A DNA stretch of 62,011 nucleotides from JACKBJ01 sp964549495 (GTDB lineage: Bacteria; Chloroflexota; Anaerolineae; Epilineales; Epilineaceae). The translations under genes were made by a program, and so were the position numbers. Below are positions 52,601 to 59,598 of the stretch, one piece after another. The notes under the pieces were generated by a model. The model was not told the DNA's origin and did not search any database. It worked only from the letters and a program-made list of their open reading frames with translations. The first letter of the stretch is position 1, and each line of letters starts with the position of its first letter. The stretch covers positions 1 through 62,011 of the forward strand of contig CAZJWJ010000022.1 of assembly GCA_964549495.1 (NCBI GenBank). Reading direction: 5' to 3'.

Positions 52601-53459
52601 CGTATGTCCCGCTGCGCAACTGTGCGATCTGGGTATCATTCAGCTGCTCGGCAAAGACGCGCAGACCGACCGCCTTGTTGTTGACGATGGCCTCGGGATG
52701 CGGGCTATTCTCCAGCAAGTCGATCTCCGAACCATCTGCCAGCACGGCTTTCGCCGAAGGGCCTCCATCAGGTGCATCGGGCATCCCCTCGTCGTTGAAG
52801 AAGGGGTGGTTGGGCGCCGTCGCGGCCTCCATCGTCGCCACGCGGGCGCCCAGGCCGGCCTCGGCCACGCCGCCGGCCGCCTCCCAGGCCTCCACCGCAC
52901 CGATCAGGTTCTGGGTCGAGTCCATCTCCGGCACCAGCTCCTCGGCCGGGTAGACCAGGCGCACGCCGGCCAGGCGCATCGCTGCCGCCGCGCTCTTCGG
53001 GCTCATGCGGGCCGCGAAGCCGTTGAGCACCAGGTCGTAGCGCCAGCTGCCGGCCTCCAGCTCCGGTGCCAGGTAGCGCAGCCGGGCGATGGTCGTCTCC
53101 TGCTGCCGTGCCAGGTAGGCCCGGTAGGCGCGAGCGGCGCGGCTGTCCACGTCCAGATGGATGCTGGTCTTCCCGTCGATCACCTTGCCGCCGGCCGCTT
53201 CGACCGCCGTCGGGGCAAGACCCGAGATGCCGCCGCGGTAGCTGGCCACCGATGGATCGTCCAGCACGACGATGTAGCGCTGCAGCGCGCCGGCATCGGC
53301 CGTCTCGGCGGCCGCGTCGAGCGCGCCGAGCAGCTGCTCGGCCGCCGGGTCACCGATGTCGCCGTCGAAGATGGCGTCGGGCGCGGCGTCCACCGCCAGG
53401 CCCAGGCAGAGAAAGGTCAGGAGGGCGGCGATACCGGATCGCCAGAAGGATGCGTGCAT
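49653..53459 (-). CDS. Giant secreted subtilase-like protein 1 (Asp-to-Glu in triad)
   Basis: This 1268-residue protein starts at the ATG at 53457-53459. It has a signal peptide (GIAALLTFLCLGLAV), an inhibitor I9-like propeptide (RYIVVLDDPSVASYRGG), and a catalytic domain with H290 (SSHGTHVAGT), N390 (GSAGNAGGNG) and S621 (YSGTSMSAPHITG). At the Asp position the sequence is RVATMEAATAPNHPFF, so E211 stands where DTG is expected. A PA domain is inserted before the Ser (about 480-545: FANMAASGAKGMIMLLL). About 600 further residues of beta-rich sequence follow, including YRHDLVILNSNESQ and a late GMSTTLNTVGTYVAG segment. It has a paralogue directly upstream with the same change. It should be cell-surface or released. 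Confidence 0.87.
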   Translation of the reverse strand: MHASFWRSGIAALLTFLCLGLAVDAAPDAIFDGDIGDPAAEQLLGALDAAAETADAGALQRYIVVLDDPSVASYRGGISGLAPTAVEAAGGKVIDGKTSIHLDVDSRAARAYRAYLARQQETTIARLRYLAPELEAGSWRYDLVLNGFAARMSPKSAAAAMRLAGVRLVYPAEELVPEMDSTQNLIGAVEAWEAAGGVAEAGLGARVATMEAATAPNHPFFNDEGMPDAPDGGPSAKAVLADGSEIDLLENSPHPEAIVNNKAVGLRVFAEQLNDTQIAQLRSGTYVSSHGTHVAGTMTGRHGTYEILDGVEVEMAGVAPMAWLYAYSVEGETPEMLAAFEMMAVEEIDAVNLSLGTITWLTDRPETHPVSVAMSGAADAGSLGAGSAGNAGGNGRTSLSGGWKYSEDLMVVGNTSSTGRTGVPIGFEQDDLPDPVLNLLSGTVGSSSVITGTLAWDENAACAENPDFEGKIAVAIYLAAEGGLANCSTNFIGRFANMAASGAKGMIMLLLDRPEGVTVGNAVPIEGRFVGANGGLELMDLLKAGEELDVTLEAQMARDYLGQADILSGSSSRGPGLDWTIKPDISAPGTNIISSVLVDEDPNDNTNPPTIAQWPAYSGTSMSAPHITGSAGLLRSMHPDWSVRHLRSAMINTSVNSVVTGDLDDLRPADPTEGGPGRINLAEAHDPRAFLDPPKASFGALDAGEAREVEILIESDLLEPVIWELSMEPGAGDARVSVEPERLRLEPGDVASFTVHIDTDGASEHEHWGDVVLQQRPAPPAPEGIFLPALMRNATLGEDPEAGMLAAGEALDGQAQDDEEEEEDLRRLRLVYYAYLNVPEDRDDVLIIDWTYGDTPDHSQFYIDALDELGLSHSVWAMGENTDHAEDVLEDMHPTYEEMYRHDLVILNSNESQVSLQKALAGQYQYQNYLLGGGSMLMAGQGTQGWWRYLSDGVLAPLPDNDAARAAFPDTWPHRWLGPSQNGGCEMCLARYFAGYTPGLTATLSSRLLVPYPMAPDMPEMEVDLAPHPDAAGLFDYGLDLSTGAMAKDGAAGNQYRFNSGSVVEAFKANTGNAAADLGDVVDGMLVERTVPAAHPLWSYPVEISGTMGMSTTLNTVGTYVAGKADPESDIAWNAMYWGFGLEGVGKDGEDTASRSELLGDTYNFLALNMAPEGGLVVDADGRARLTVDLGPAAAPVRFTHATVDWGDGRVERVDFAGAMTASEIGLVHDYGSRPAAESRGTLRVTLQPVRGEAAPVRLRIAAGEDRG

Positions 53460-53518
53460 GTCGGCTTGGGTCTCCCAGTTGGGGTCGCGCCGGGGCGCGT
53501 CGGAGGGCGGATTCGACG

Positions 53519-53550
53519 CGGGCCCCGCTCTCGCGCGAGAGCGGGGCCCG
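53519..53550 (-). terminator. 32-bp perfect palindrome between the two giant subtilases
   Basis: CGGGCCCCGCTCTCGC is followed at once by its exact complement, giving a stem of about 14 bp with a short TCGCGCGA loop. It lies 80 bp after the stop of the upstream subtilase gene and 60 bp before the start of the next. It is a likely terminator or attenuator. A palindromic protein-binding site is also possible. Confidence 0.6.
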
Positions 53551-53629
53551 TCCATCGGCTAAGCTTGCTCGCCCGGTCTCATCCGGCGCCGAAGGCGAGC
53601 AGGCGGGCGGTGTGGGATCTACGCGATCA

Positions 53630-56600
53630 TCAGCGGATCTCCGCATCCGCGCGGAGCCGCAAGCGGACCGGGGCAGCTTCGCCGCGCACCGGCGTCAGGG
53701 TCACCCGGACGTCGCCGCGCGAGGCGGCCGCTTCGGCGCTTCCGTAGGCGTGCGAGAAGGCCATCGCCTCGGCGGTCCGGGGCTGTTCGTAGTCGATCCG
53801 ATCCACCCGGCCATCGCCCCAGTCGACGATGGCGCCGGTGAAGCGCACCGGCTCGGCCTTGGGGCCCAGGTCGACCATCAGGCGGGCGCGGCCGGCCTCG
53901 TCGACCACCAAGCCGCCCTCCGGCGCCATGTTCAGGGCCAGGAAGTTGAAGGTGTCGCCCAGGAGCTCCGAGCGGCTGGCGGTGTCGTCACCGTTCTTGC
54001 CGACGCCCTCCAGGCCGAAGCCCCAGTACATGGCGTTCCAGGCCGGCCCGTTCTCCTGCTGCTGGCCCGCCACGTAGGTGCCGACCACATTGGTGGTGGT
54101 GGTCATGCCCATCGTGTCCGAGATGGTGACCGGATAGCTCCACAAGGGCTTGGCGTAGGGCACCGTGCGATCGATGATCAGCCCGTCGACCACGTCGCCC
54201 AGGTCGGCGGCACGGTTGCTGCTGGTTCCCTTGTATTCCTCGACCACCGAGCCGGAGTTGAACTGGTACTGGTTGCCGGCCGCGCCGTCCTTGGCCATGG
54301 CACCGGTGGAGATGTCCAGGCTGTAGTCGAAGGGACCGTCCGCCTCCGCGTGGCGCTCCAGCACGACATCCATCTCGGGCCGGTCGGGCGCCGTCGGGTA
54401 GGGCACCAGCAGGCGGTTGGACAGGGTGGCCGTCAGGCCCGGAGTGTAGCCGGCGAAGTAGCGCGCCAGGCACATCTCGCAGCCCACGTTCTGGCTGGGG
54501 CCGCCCCAGGTATAGGGCCAGGTGTCGGGGTAGTTGTTGCGGTTGTTCTCGGTATCGGCCAGCTGGCCGCCCTCGTCGTTGAGGTAGCGCCAGAAGCCCT
54601 GCACGCCCTGGCCGGCGATCAGCATGCTGCCGCCGGAGATCAGGATGTTCTGGTACTGGTAGGCGCCCGAGAAGTTGACCTCCTGCAGGCTGCGCTGGCT
54701 CTCGTTGGCGTTGAGGATGACCAGGTCGTGGCGGTACATCTCCTCGAAGGTCGGGTGGCGGTCGCGGGCATCGTCCTCCGAATGCTCGCCTTCCTCGCCC
54801 AGACCCCAGATCGTGTAGCTCAGGCCCAACTCGTCCAGGGCGTCGGTGTAGAAGCTGGTGTAATCCTCGGTCTCGCCGTAGGTCCAGTCGACGATGAAGA
54901 CGTCGTCGCGTTCCTCGGGCATGTCCACGTAGGCGTAGTAGACCAGGCGCAGCTTGCGCAGCTCGTCCTCGTGTCCCTCGTGGGCCGGCGCCTGCGGCTC
55001 GACCGGGTCGCGGTCCAGGCTCTCCACCGGATCCTCACCAAAGCTGGCGTCGTTGACCAGCGCCGGCAGCAGGATGCCCAAGGGTTCCGGCTCCCGCTCG
55101 CTGAGGATGATGTCACCCCAATGCTCTCGCTCGGTGACCCCCTCGGTCTCGAGGTGCACCTCGAACGTGGCTACCTCGTAGGGCGCCAGCCGGATGCTCT
55201 CGGGCTCGACCTGGACTTGGGCATCTCCGGCACCCGGCTCCACGCTCAGGTCCCAGGTGATCGCCTCGTCCGAGTTGCTCTCGATATAGAATTCGAGCTG
55301 GGTGTTGGAGTGGGGCTCGACCGCGCCGAAGCTGGCCTTGGGCGGTTCCAGGAAGGCCTTGGGATCGTAGGCGTTGGTCAGGTCGACGCGGCCCGGACCG
55401 GACTCGGTCGGATCGGCCGGCCTCGACTCCTCGCCCTCGGTCACCACGACCACGGGCGCGCTGTTGTTGATCAGCGCGCTGCGCAGCTGCTGGACCGTCC
55501 AGTTGGGATGCATCGAGCGCAGCAGGCCGGCCGCGCCGGTGATGTGCGGCGCCGCCATGCTGGTGCCGCTGTAGGCCGGCCAGGTGCTCACGTCCGGCGG
55601 CTGGTCGTCCTGGTTGTTGCTATCGGCCAGGACGCTGGAGATGATGCCCGTGCCGGGCGCGGAGATGTCGGGCTTGATCGACCAGTCGAGGCCCGGTCCG
55701 CGGCTGGAGCTGCCGGCCAGGATGTCCGGCGTGCCCAGGTAGTCGCGGGTCTCGACGTTGTCGATGGTGCCGGGGGTGGTATTGCCCTCGCGGAACCAGG
55801 CCGCCAGGTCGTAGCCGTAGTCGGTGCCGACCGCGGCGCCAGGGATGGCCAAGGCCGTGGGGCTGGCATCACCCGTGTCGCGGTCGTAGTAGATGTAGAG
55901 GATGCCGATGGCGCCGGCGGCCGCGGCCACGTCGGCGCGTTCCGCATAGCCGCAGTCACCGATCGCATTGGTATCTTCGTCGAAGCGCTCGACCACCGCG
56001 ATCTTGCTGGTCAGGTCGTCCTCGATCTCGCAGCCGCCGTTCTCGTAGAAGACCATCTCGCCGCTGACCGGATCCGGGAAGCGGTCGCCGCGCAAGCCGG
56101 CCTGCAGCACGCTCAGATCCTCCGGGGCATCGTCCAGCGTGACGGCCAGATAGGTGCGGCCGTTCGAGGTGGTGTTGCCGACCACCATCAGGTCCTCGGA
56201 GTACTTCCAGCCGCCGGAGAGCGAGGTGCGGCCATTGGCGCCGGCGTTGCCGGAGGAGCCGACCACCAGCACGCCCGCGTCGGCCGCGCCGGTCATCGCG
56301 ATGCTGACCGGGTGGTTGTCCGGATCGTCCATCAGCCAGGTGGTGGTGCCCAAGGAGAGGTTGACCGCGTCGATCTCCTCCTCGGCCATCACCTCGAAGG
56401 CCTTGATCATGTCCGGCGTCTCGCCGAAGACCGGGTAGTTGAATACCCAGGCATTGGGCGCCACGCCGCCCATCTCGACCTCGAGACCGGGCAGGATCTC
56501 GTAGGTCCCGTAGCGGCCGCCGACAGTGCCGGAGACATGCGAGCCGTGGCCCGACTTGCCGAAGCCGTTGGCGTAGCTCTGCATCGCTCCCTGGGACATG

Positions 56601-57406
56601 CTCTCGGTGAAGATGCGGTAGCCGATGATCTTGTTGTTGACCACGGCCTCCGGGTTGTTGCTCATGGCCAAAATGTCGGTCACCGCGCCGTCGTTGGAGG
56701 TGTAGACCTGGGCCGAGGGGAAGCCGTCGGGCGGATCCGGCATGCCGTCGTCGTTGAAGAAGTCGTGTAGCGTGGCATTGCCGGCTTCCAGGATGGCCAC
56801 GCGGGCCTCCAGGCCGGCCTCGGCCGTGCCGCCGGCCGCCTCCCAGGCGTGGACCGTGCCGATCAGGTCCTGCGTCGAGTCCATCTCCTCGAAGAGCTCT
56901 TCGGCCGGGTAGACCAGGCGCACGCCGTCCAGGCGCATGGCCGCCGCCGCGCTGGCCGGCGTCATCTTGGCCGCGAAGCCGTTGAGCACGTTGGAGTAGC
57001 GCCAATCCTTGGCGTCCAGCTCGGGCGCCATGTAGCGCAGCATGCGGATGGCGCGATCCTGGCGCTGGGCCAGGTAGGCCTTGTACTCGAGCGCGGCCGG
57101 GCTCTCGTAGTCCAGGTGGATGGTCTGCTCACCGTCGACCACCTTGCCGCCGGCCGTGTCCACTGCCGTCGGCGCCAGTCCGCGGATGCCGCCGCGGTAG
57201 CTGGCCAAGGGCGGCTCGTCGAGCACGACGATGTAGCGGCCCATCTCCTGCGAGCTGGAGGCCTCGGCATCCAGCGCGGCCAGCAAGGTCTCGCTGCCCG
57301 GCTCGGGCGGCACGAAGGCGCTGGCCGGCGCCGCCGCGGCCAGGATGGCCAAGAAGAGAAGGGACGACAGGCTTGCGATCGCCGATCGCGCGGAACGTGG
57401 TCGCAT
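53630..57406 (-). CDS. Giant secreted subtilase-like protein 2 (Asp-to-Glu in triad)
   Basis: This 1258-residue paralogue of the downstream gene starts at the ATG at 57404-57406. The signal peptide is IASLSSLLFLAILAAAAPASA, and an I9-like propeptide follows (RYIVVLDEPPLASYRGG). The catalytic His is H287 (SGHGSHVSGT), and the Ser box is YSGTSMAAPHITG. The expected Asp is Glu again (E207 in VAILEAGNATLHDFF). A PA-type insert lies before the Ser box. The C-terminal half is collinear with its paralogue (RHDLVILNANESQRSLQEV, GGPSQNVGCEMCLARYFAG). The conserved CEMC pair is notable. The shared Asp-to-Glu change shows that it arose before the duplication. Confidence 0.87.
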   Translation of the reverse strand: MRPRSARSAIASLSSLLFLAILAAAAPASAFVPPEPGSETLLAALDAEASSSQEMGRYIVVLDEPPLASYRGGIRGLAPTAVDTAGGKVVDGEQTIHLDYESPAALEYKAYLAQRQDRAIRMLRYMAPELDAKDWRYSNVLNGFAAKMTPASAAAAMRLDGVRLVYPAEELFEEMDSTQDLIGTVHAWEAAGGTAEAGLEARVAILEAGNATLHDFFNDDGMPDPPDGFPSAQVYTSNDGAVTDILAMSNNPEAVVNNKIIGYRIFTESMSQGAMQSYANGFGKSGHGSHVSGTVGGRYGTYEILPGLEVEMGGVAPNAWVFNYPVFGETPDMIKAFEVMAEEEIDAVNLSLGTTTWLMDDPDNHPVSIAMTGAADAGVLVVGSSGNAGANGRTSLSGGWKYSEDLMVVGNTTSNGRTYLAVTLDDAPEDLSVLQAGLRGDRFPDPVSGEMVFYENGGCEIEDDLTSKIAVVERFDEDTNAIGDCGYAERADVAAAAGAIGILYIYYDRDTGDASPTALAIPGAAVGTDYGYDLAAWFREGNTTPGTIDNVETRDYLGTPDILAGSSSRGPGLDWSIKPDISAPGTGIISSVLADSNNQDDQPPDVSTWPAYSGTSMAAPHITGAAGLLRSMHPNWTVQQLRSALINNSAPVVVVTEGEESRPADPTESGPGRVDLTNAYDPKAFLEPPKASFGAVEPHSNTQLEFYIESNSDEAITWDLSVEPGAGDAQVQVEPESIRLAPYEVATFEVHLETEGVTEREHWGDIILSEREPEPLGILLPALVNDASFGEDPVESLDRDPVEPQAPAHEGHEDELRKLRLVYYAYVDMPEERDDVFIVDWTYGETEDYTSFYTDALDELGLSYTIWGLGEEGEHSEDDARDRHPTFEEMYRHDLVILNANESQRSLQEVNFSGAYQYQNILISGGSMLIAGQGVQGFWRYLNDEGGQLADTENNRNNYPDTWPYTWGGPSQNVGCEMCLARYFAGYTPGLTATLSNRLLVPYPTAPDRPEMDVVLERHAEADGPFDYSLDISTGAMAKDGAAGNQYQFNSGSVVEEYKGTSSNRAADLGDVVDGLIIDRTVPYAKPLWSYPVTISDTMGMTTTTNVVGTYVAGQQQENGPAWNAMYWGFGLEGVGKNGDDTASRSELLGDTFNFLALNMAPEGGLVVDEAGRARLMVDLGPKAEPVRFTGAIVDWGDGRVDRIDYEQPRTAEAMAFSHAYGSAEAAASRGDVRVTLTPVRGEAAPVRLRLRADAEIR

Positions 57407-57885
57407 GTGGCTCAACCCCCAAGGTCGATTCGGGCCCGGCCTGATCTCCATGCCGGGCAGCGTTCGGGTACGATTGGGCTTCGATGGCATCCAGCAATCG
57501 GGCGTGCAAGGTTCATTCAAAGATCGGGGAGGCTAGCATAGCCCGATCTAGTCGGTCTGAGTAGTCGGATTCCGGTGCGCTATCCGCGAAGGCCCTCTGC
57601 CAGCAGCGATTTCATTGGCTCGACCACTTCCCACCGACGATCCGAGGGCTGGCCGGGTTCCACCCGGCCACAACGACGGCGCGGCCCGAGGTGTGACCTC
57701 CGATCGCCTGCTGATGGTCGACCGAGTTCGCCATGCGCCGGAACTCGGCGCACCTCCACGGATCGAAACCGGTTCGTGGCGCGGGCGGGTTTCATAGGAG
57801 ACACGCGGTGCATGCGTTGACCCGCCTCGGTGCACCGACTAGACTGCGGCCGAACGGAGTCCCGAGACCCTGGAGCCTGCCCGAC
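57407..57885. other. Divergent region between giant subtilase 2 and mutA
   Basis: These 479 bp should hold both promoters. A 9-bp hairpin (TGGCCGGGT/ACCCGGCCA, 57650-57670) is present. A cobalamin riboswitch could be expected near a B12-dependent mutase, but I see no B12-box pattern. The mutA frame is open upstream to 57733, but that stretch looks non-coding. Confidence 0.5.
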
Positions 57886-59598
57886 GTGAGCCAGCGACCC
57901 CAATCGACGCCCAGCTTCTCGCCCGAGCTCGACATCGGGTCGCTCTTCGAAGCGGCCACGCGCGAGGATTGGCTGGCCTTGGTCGAGCGCGGTCTGAAGG
58001 GCGGGGACTTCGAGACCGAGCTGGTGACTCCGGGCCTGGACGGCATCGACCGGCAGCCGCTCTATGCGGCCGGCGATGTGCCGGCCGGAGCCCGGCGCGA
58101 GGCGGCCTGGATCGGAGAGCGACCCGGCCGGGGCTGGACGATCTGCCAAGCCTACCGGCATCCCGACCCACTGGAGGTCCGGCGGCGCATCCGGCTCGAC
58201 CTGGATCGCGGCCTGGAGGGCGCCTGGTTGCGCCTGGACCGCGCCACGCGTTGGGGCCTGCGGCCCGACCATCCGGATTGGCCGGCCGCGGCCAGCGTCG
58301 ACGGCATCCTGCTGGCATCGGCGGCCGATCTCGAGCGCCTGCTCGAAGACCTGCCCCTGGAGCGCTTGCATCTGGCCTTCCAGGCCGGCCAGGCCGCGCC
58401 CGAGATCGGCCGCGCGCTGGCGGAGATCGCGCGGCGGCGCGGCATCGAGCCGGCCCGCCTGCACCTGGCGCTGGACTGCGACCCGCTGGCAACGCTGGCT
58501 GCTGATGGGAGGCTGCGATTGGACCCGCCCGGCGAGCGCTCCGAGGCCGTGGCGGGCGAGACCGGCGGCGAGGCCTCCGCGAGCGAGCGGGACGCGCTGG
58601 CCGCCTTGCTCGACCGGGCCATCGCGGACTGGCCCCGCGGGGCCGAGGAGGTCCGGGCCCGAACGATCGGCGTCTCGACCCTGGCCTACCACCATGCCGG
58701 GGCCAGCCTCGCCCAGGAGCTGGCCTTCGCCATGGCCACCGGCCTGGCCTACCTGCGGGCCCTATCGATGGCCGGCCGGTCGGCCGCCACCGCCTGCGAC
58801 CAGATCCGCTTCACCTTTGCCGTCGACGCCGACGGCTTCGGCTCGATGGCCAAGCTGCGCGCGGCGCGGCGGCTGTGGTGCCGCATCCTGCGCGGTCTGG
58901 ACGGCAACAGCGAGCAGGCCGGCGCGATGCAGATCCACGCCACCGGCTCGCCGCGCAGCCTGCAAGATCGAGACCCCTGGGTCAACATCCTGCGCGGCAC
59001 CCAGCAGGCCCTGGCGGCGGTGGTCGGCGGTGCGGACCAGGTCAGCCTGCCGCCTTTCGACAGCGCCAGCGGGCCGGCCGGTGAGCTGGGCCGGCGCCTG
59101 GCCCTCAACACGCAGAGCATCCTGCGCCTGGAGGCCCACCTCCACCGCCTGGCCGACCCGGCCGGCGGCAGCCACTACCTCGAATCGTTGACCGACCGCG
59201 TGGCCCGCGAGGCCTGGCGGCTGTTCGGCCAGATCGAGGCAGCCGGCGGCATGCTGGAGGCCTTGCGGAGCGGACGGGTCCAGCAGTGGACGCGCCAATC
59301 CGCGGCCTTCCGCCGCGAAGAGATCGCCTCCGGCCGGCGGTCGATCATCGGCGTGACGCGCTACCCGCCGCCGGAGGGCCAGCCGAGCCCGGCTTCGACC
59401 GAGGTCGAGCGCGAAGCGCTAGTCGACCGTGCGCGCCGGGCCTTCGAGCGGGCCGAGGTGCCGCAGGACGGAGCAGGGCGCTTCTTCGGCGCCGGCGCCG
59501 AGCCCAAGCGCGCCGGCCAGCCGTCGAGCGAGCTGAGCATCGAGCGGCTGGAGTCCTTCCGGGATGGTGCCGATCCGGCGGGAGGACAGGATGGCTAG
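57886..59598 (+). CDS. mutA: Methylmalonyl-CoA mutase small (alpha-like) subunit, lacking B12 domain
   Basis: This 570-residue protein starts at a GTG at 57886. It has the mutase TIM-barrel fold with STLAYHHAGASLAQELAFAM, FTFAVDADGFGSMAKLRAAR, QIHATGSPRSLQDRDPWVN and RLADPAGGSHYLESLTDRV, each a degenerate match to the large subunit. Sequence normally binding the substrate is changed, as in non-catalytic small subunits. The protein ends about 85 residues after the barrel, so the degenerate C-terminal B12-binding domain of classical MutA is missing. It overlaps mutB by 8 bp, which supports a heterodimer. It works with MutB in the conversion of methylmalonyl-CoA and succinyl-CoA. Confidence 0.9.
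   Translation: MSQRPQSTPSFSPELDIGSLFEAATREDWLALVERGLKGGDFETELVTPGLDGIDRQPLYAAGDVPAGARREAAWIGERPGRGWTICQAYRHPDPLEVRRRIRLDLDRGLEGAWLRLDRATRWGLRPDHPDWPAAASVDGILLASAADLERLLEDLPLERLHLAFQAGQAAPEIGRALAEIARRRGIEPARLHLALDCDPLATLAADGRLRLDPPGERSEAVAGETGGEASASERDALAALLDRAIADWPRGAEEVRARTIGVSTLAYHHAGASLAQELAFAMATGLAYLRALSMAGRSAATACDQIRFTFAVDADGFGSMAKLRAARRLWCRILRGLDGNSEQAGAMQIHATGSPRSLQDRDPWVNILRGTQQALAAVVGGADQVSLPPFDSASGPAGELGRRLALNTQSILRLEAHLHRLADPAGGSHYLESLTDRVAREAWRLFGQIEAAGGMLEALRSGRVQQWTRQSAAFRREEIASGRRSIIGVTRYPPPEGQPSPASTEVEREALVDRARRAFERAEVPQDGAGRFFGAGAEPKRAGQPSSELSIERLESFRDGADPAGGQDG

Noticed and set aside
53066..56770. Very long open frame (1234 codons) on the plus strand over the subtilase genes
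   Set aside because: It is antisense to two well-supported subtilases. Long shadow frames are common in GC-rich DNA, and the translation is low-complexity Arg/Gly/Ala without domains.
57407..57885. Cobalamin riboswitch upstream of the mutase genes
   Set aside because: No B12-box pattern or matching stem set could be found by eye.
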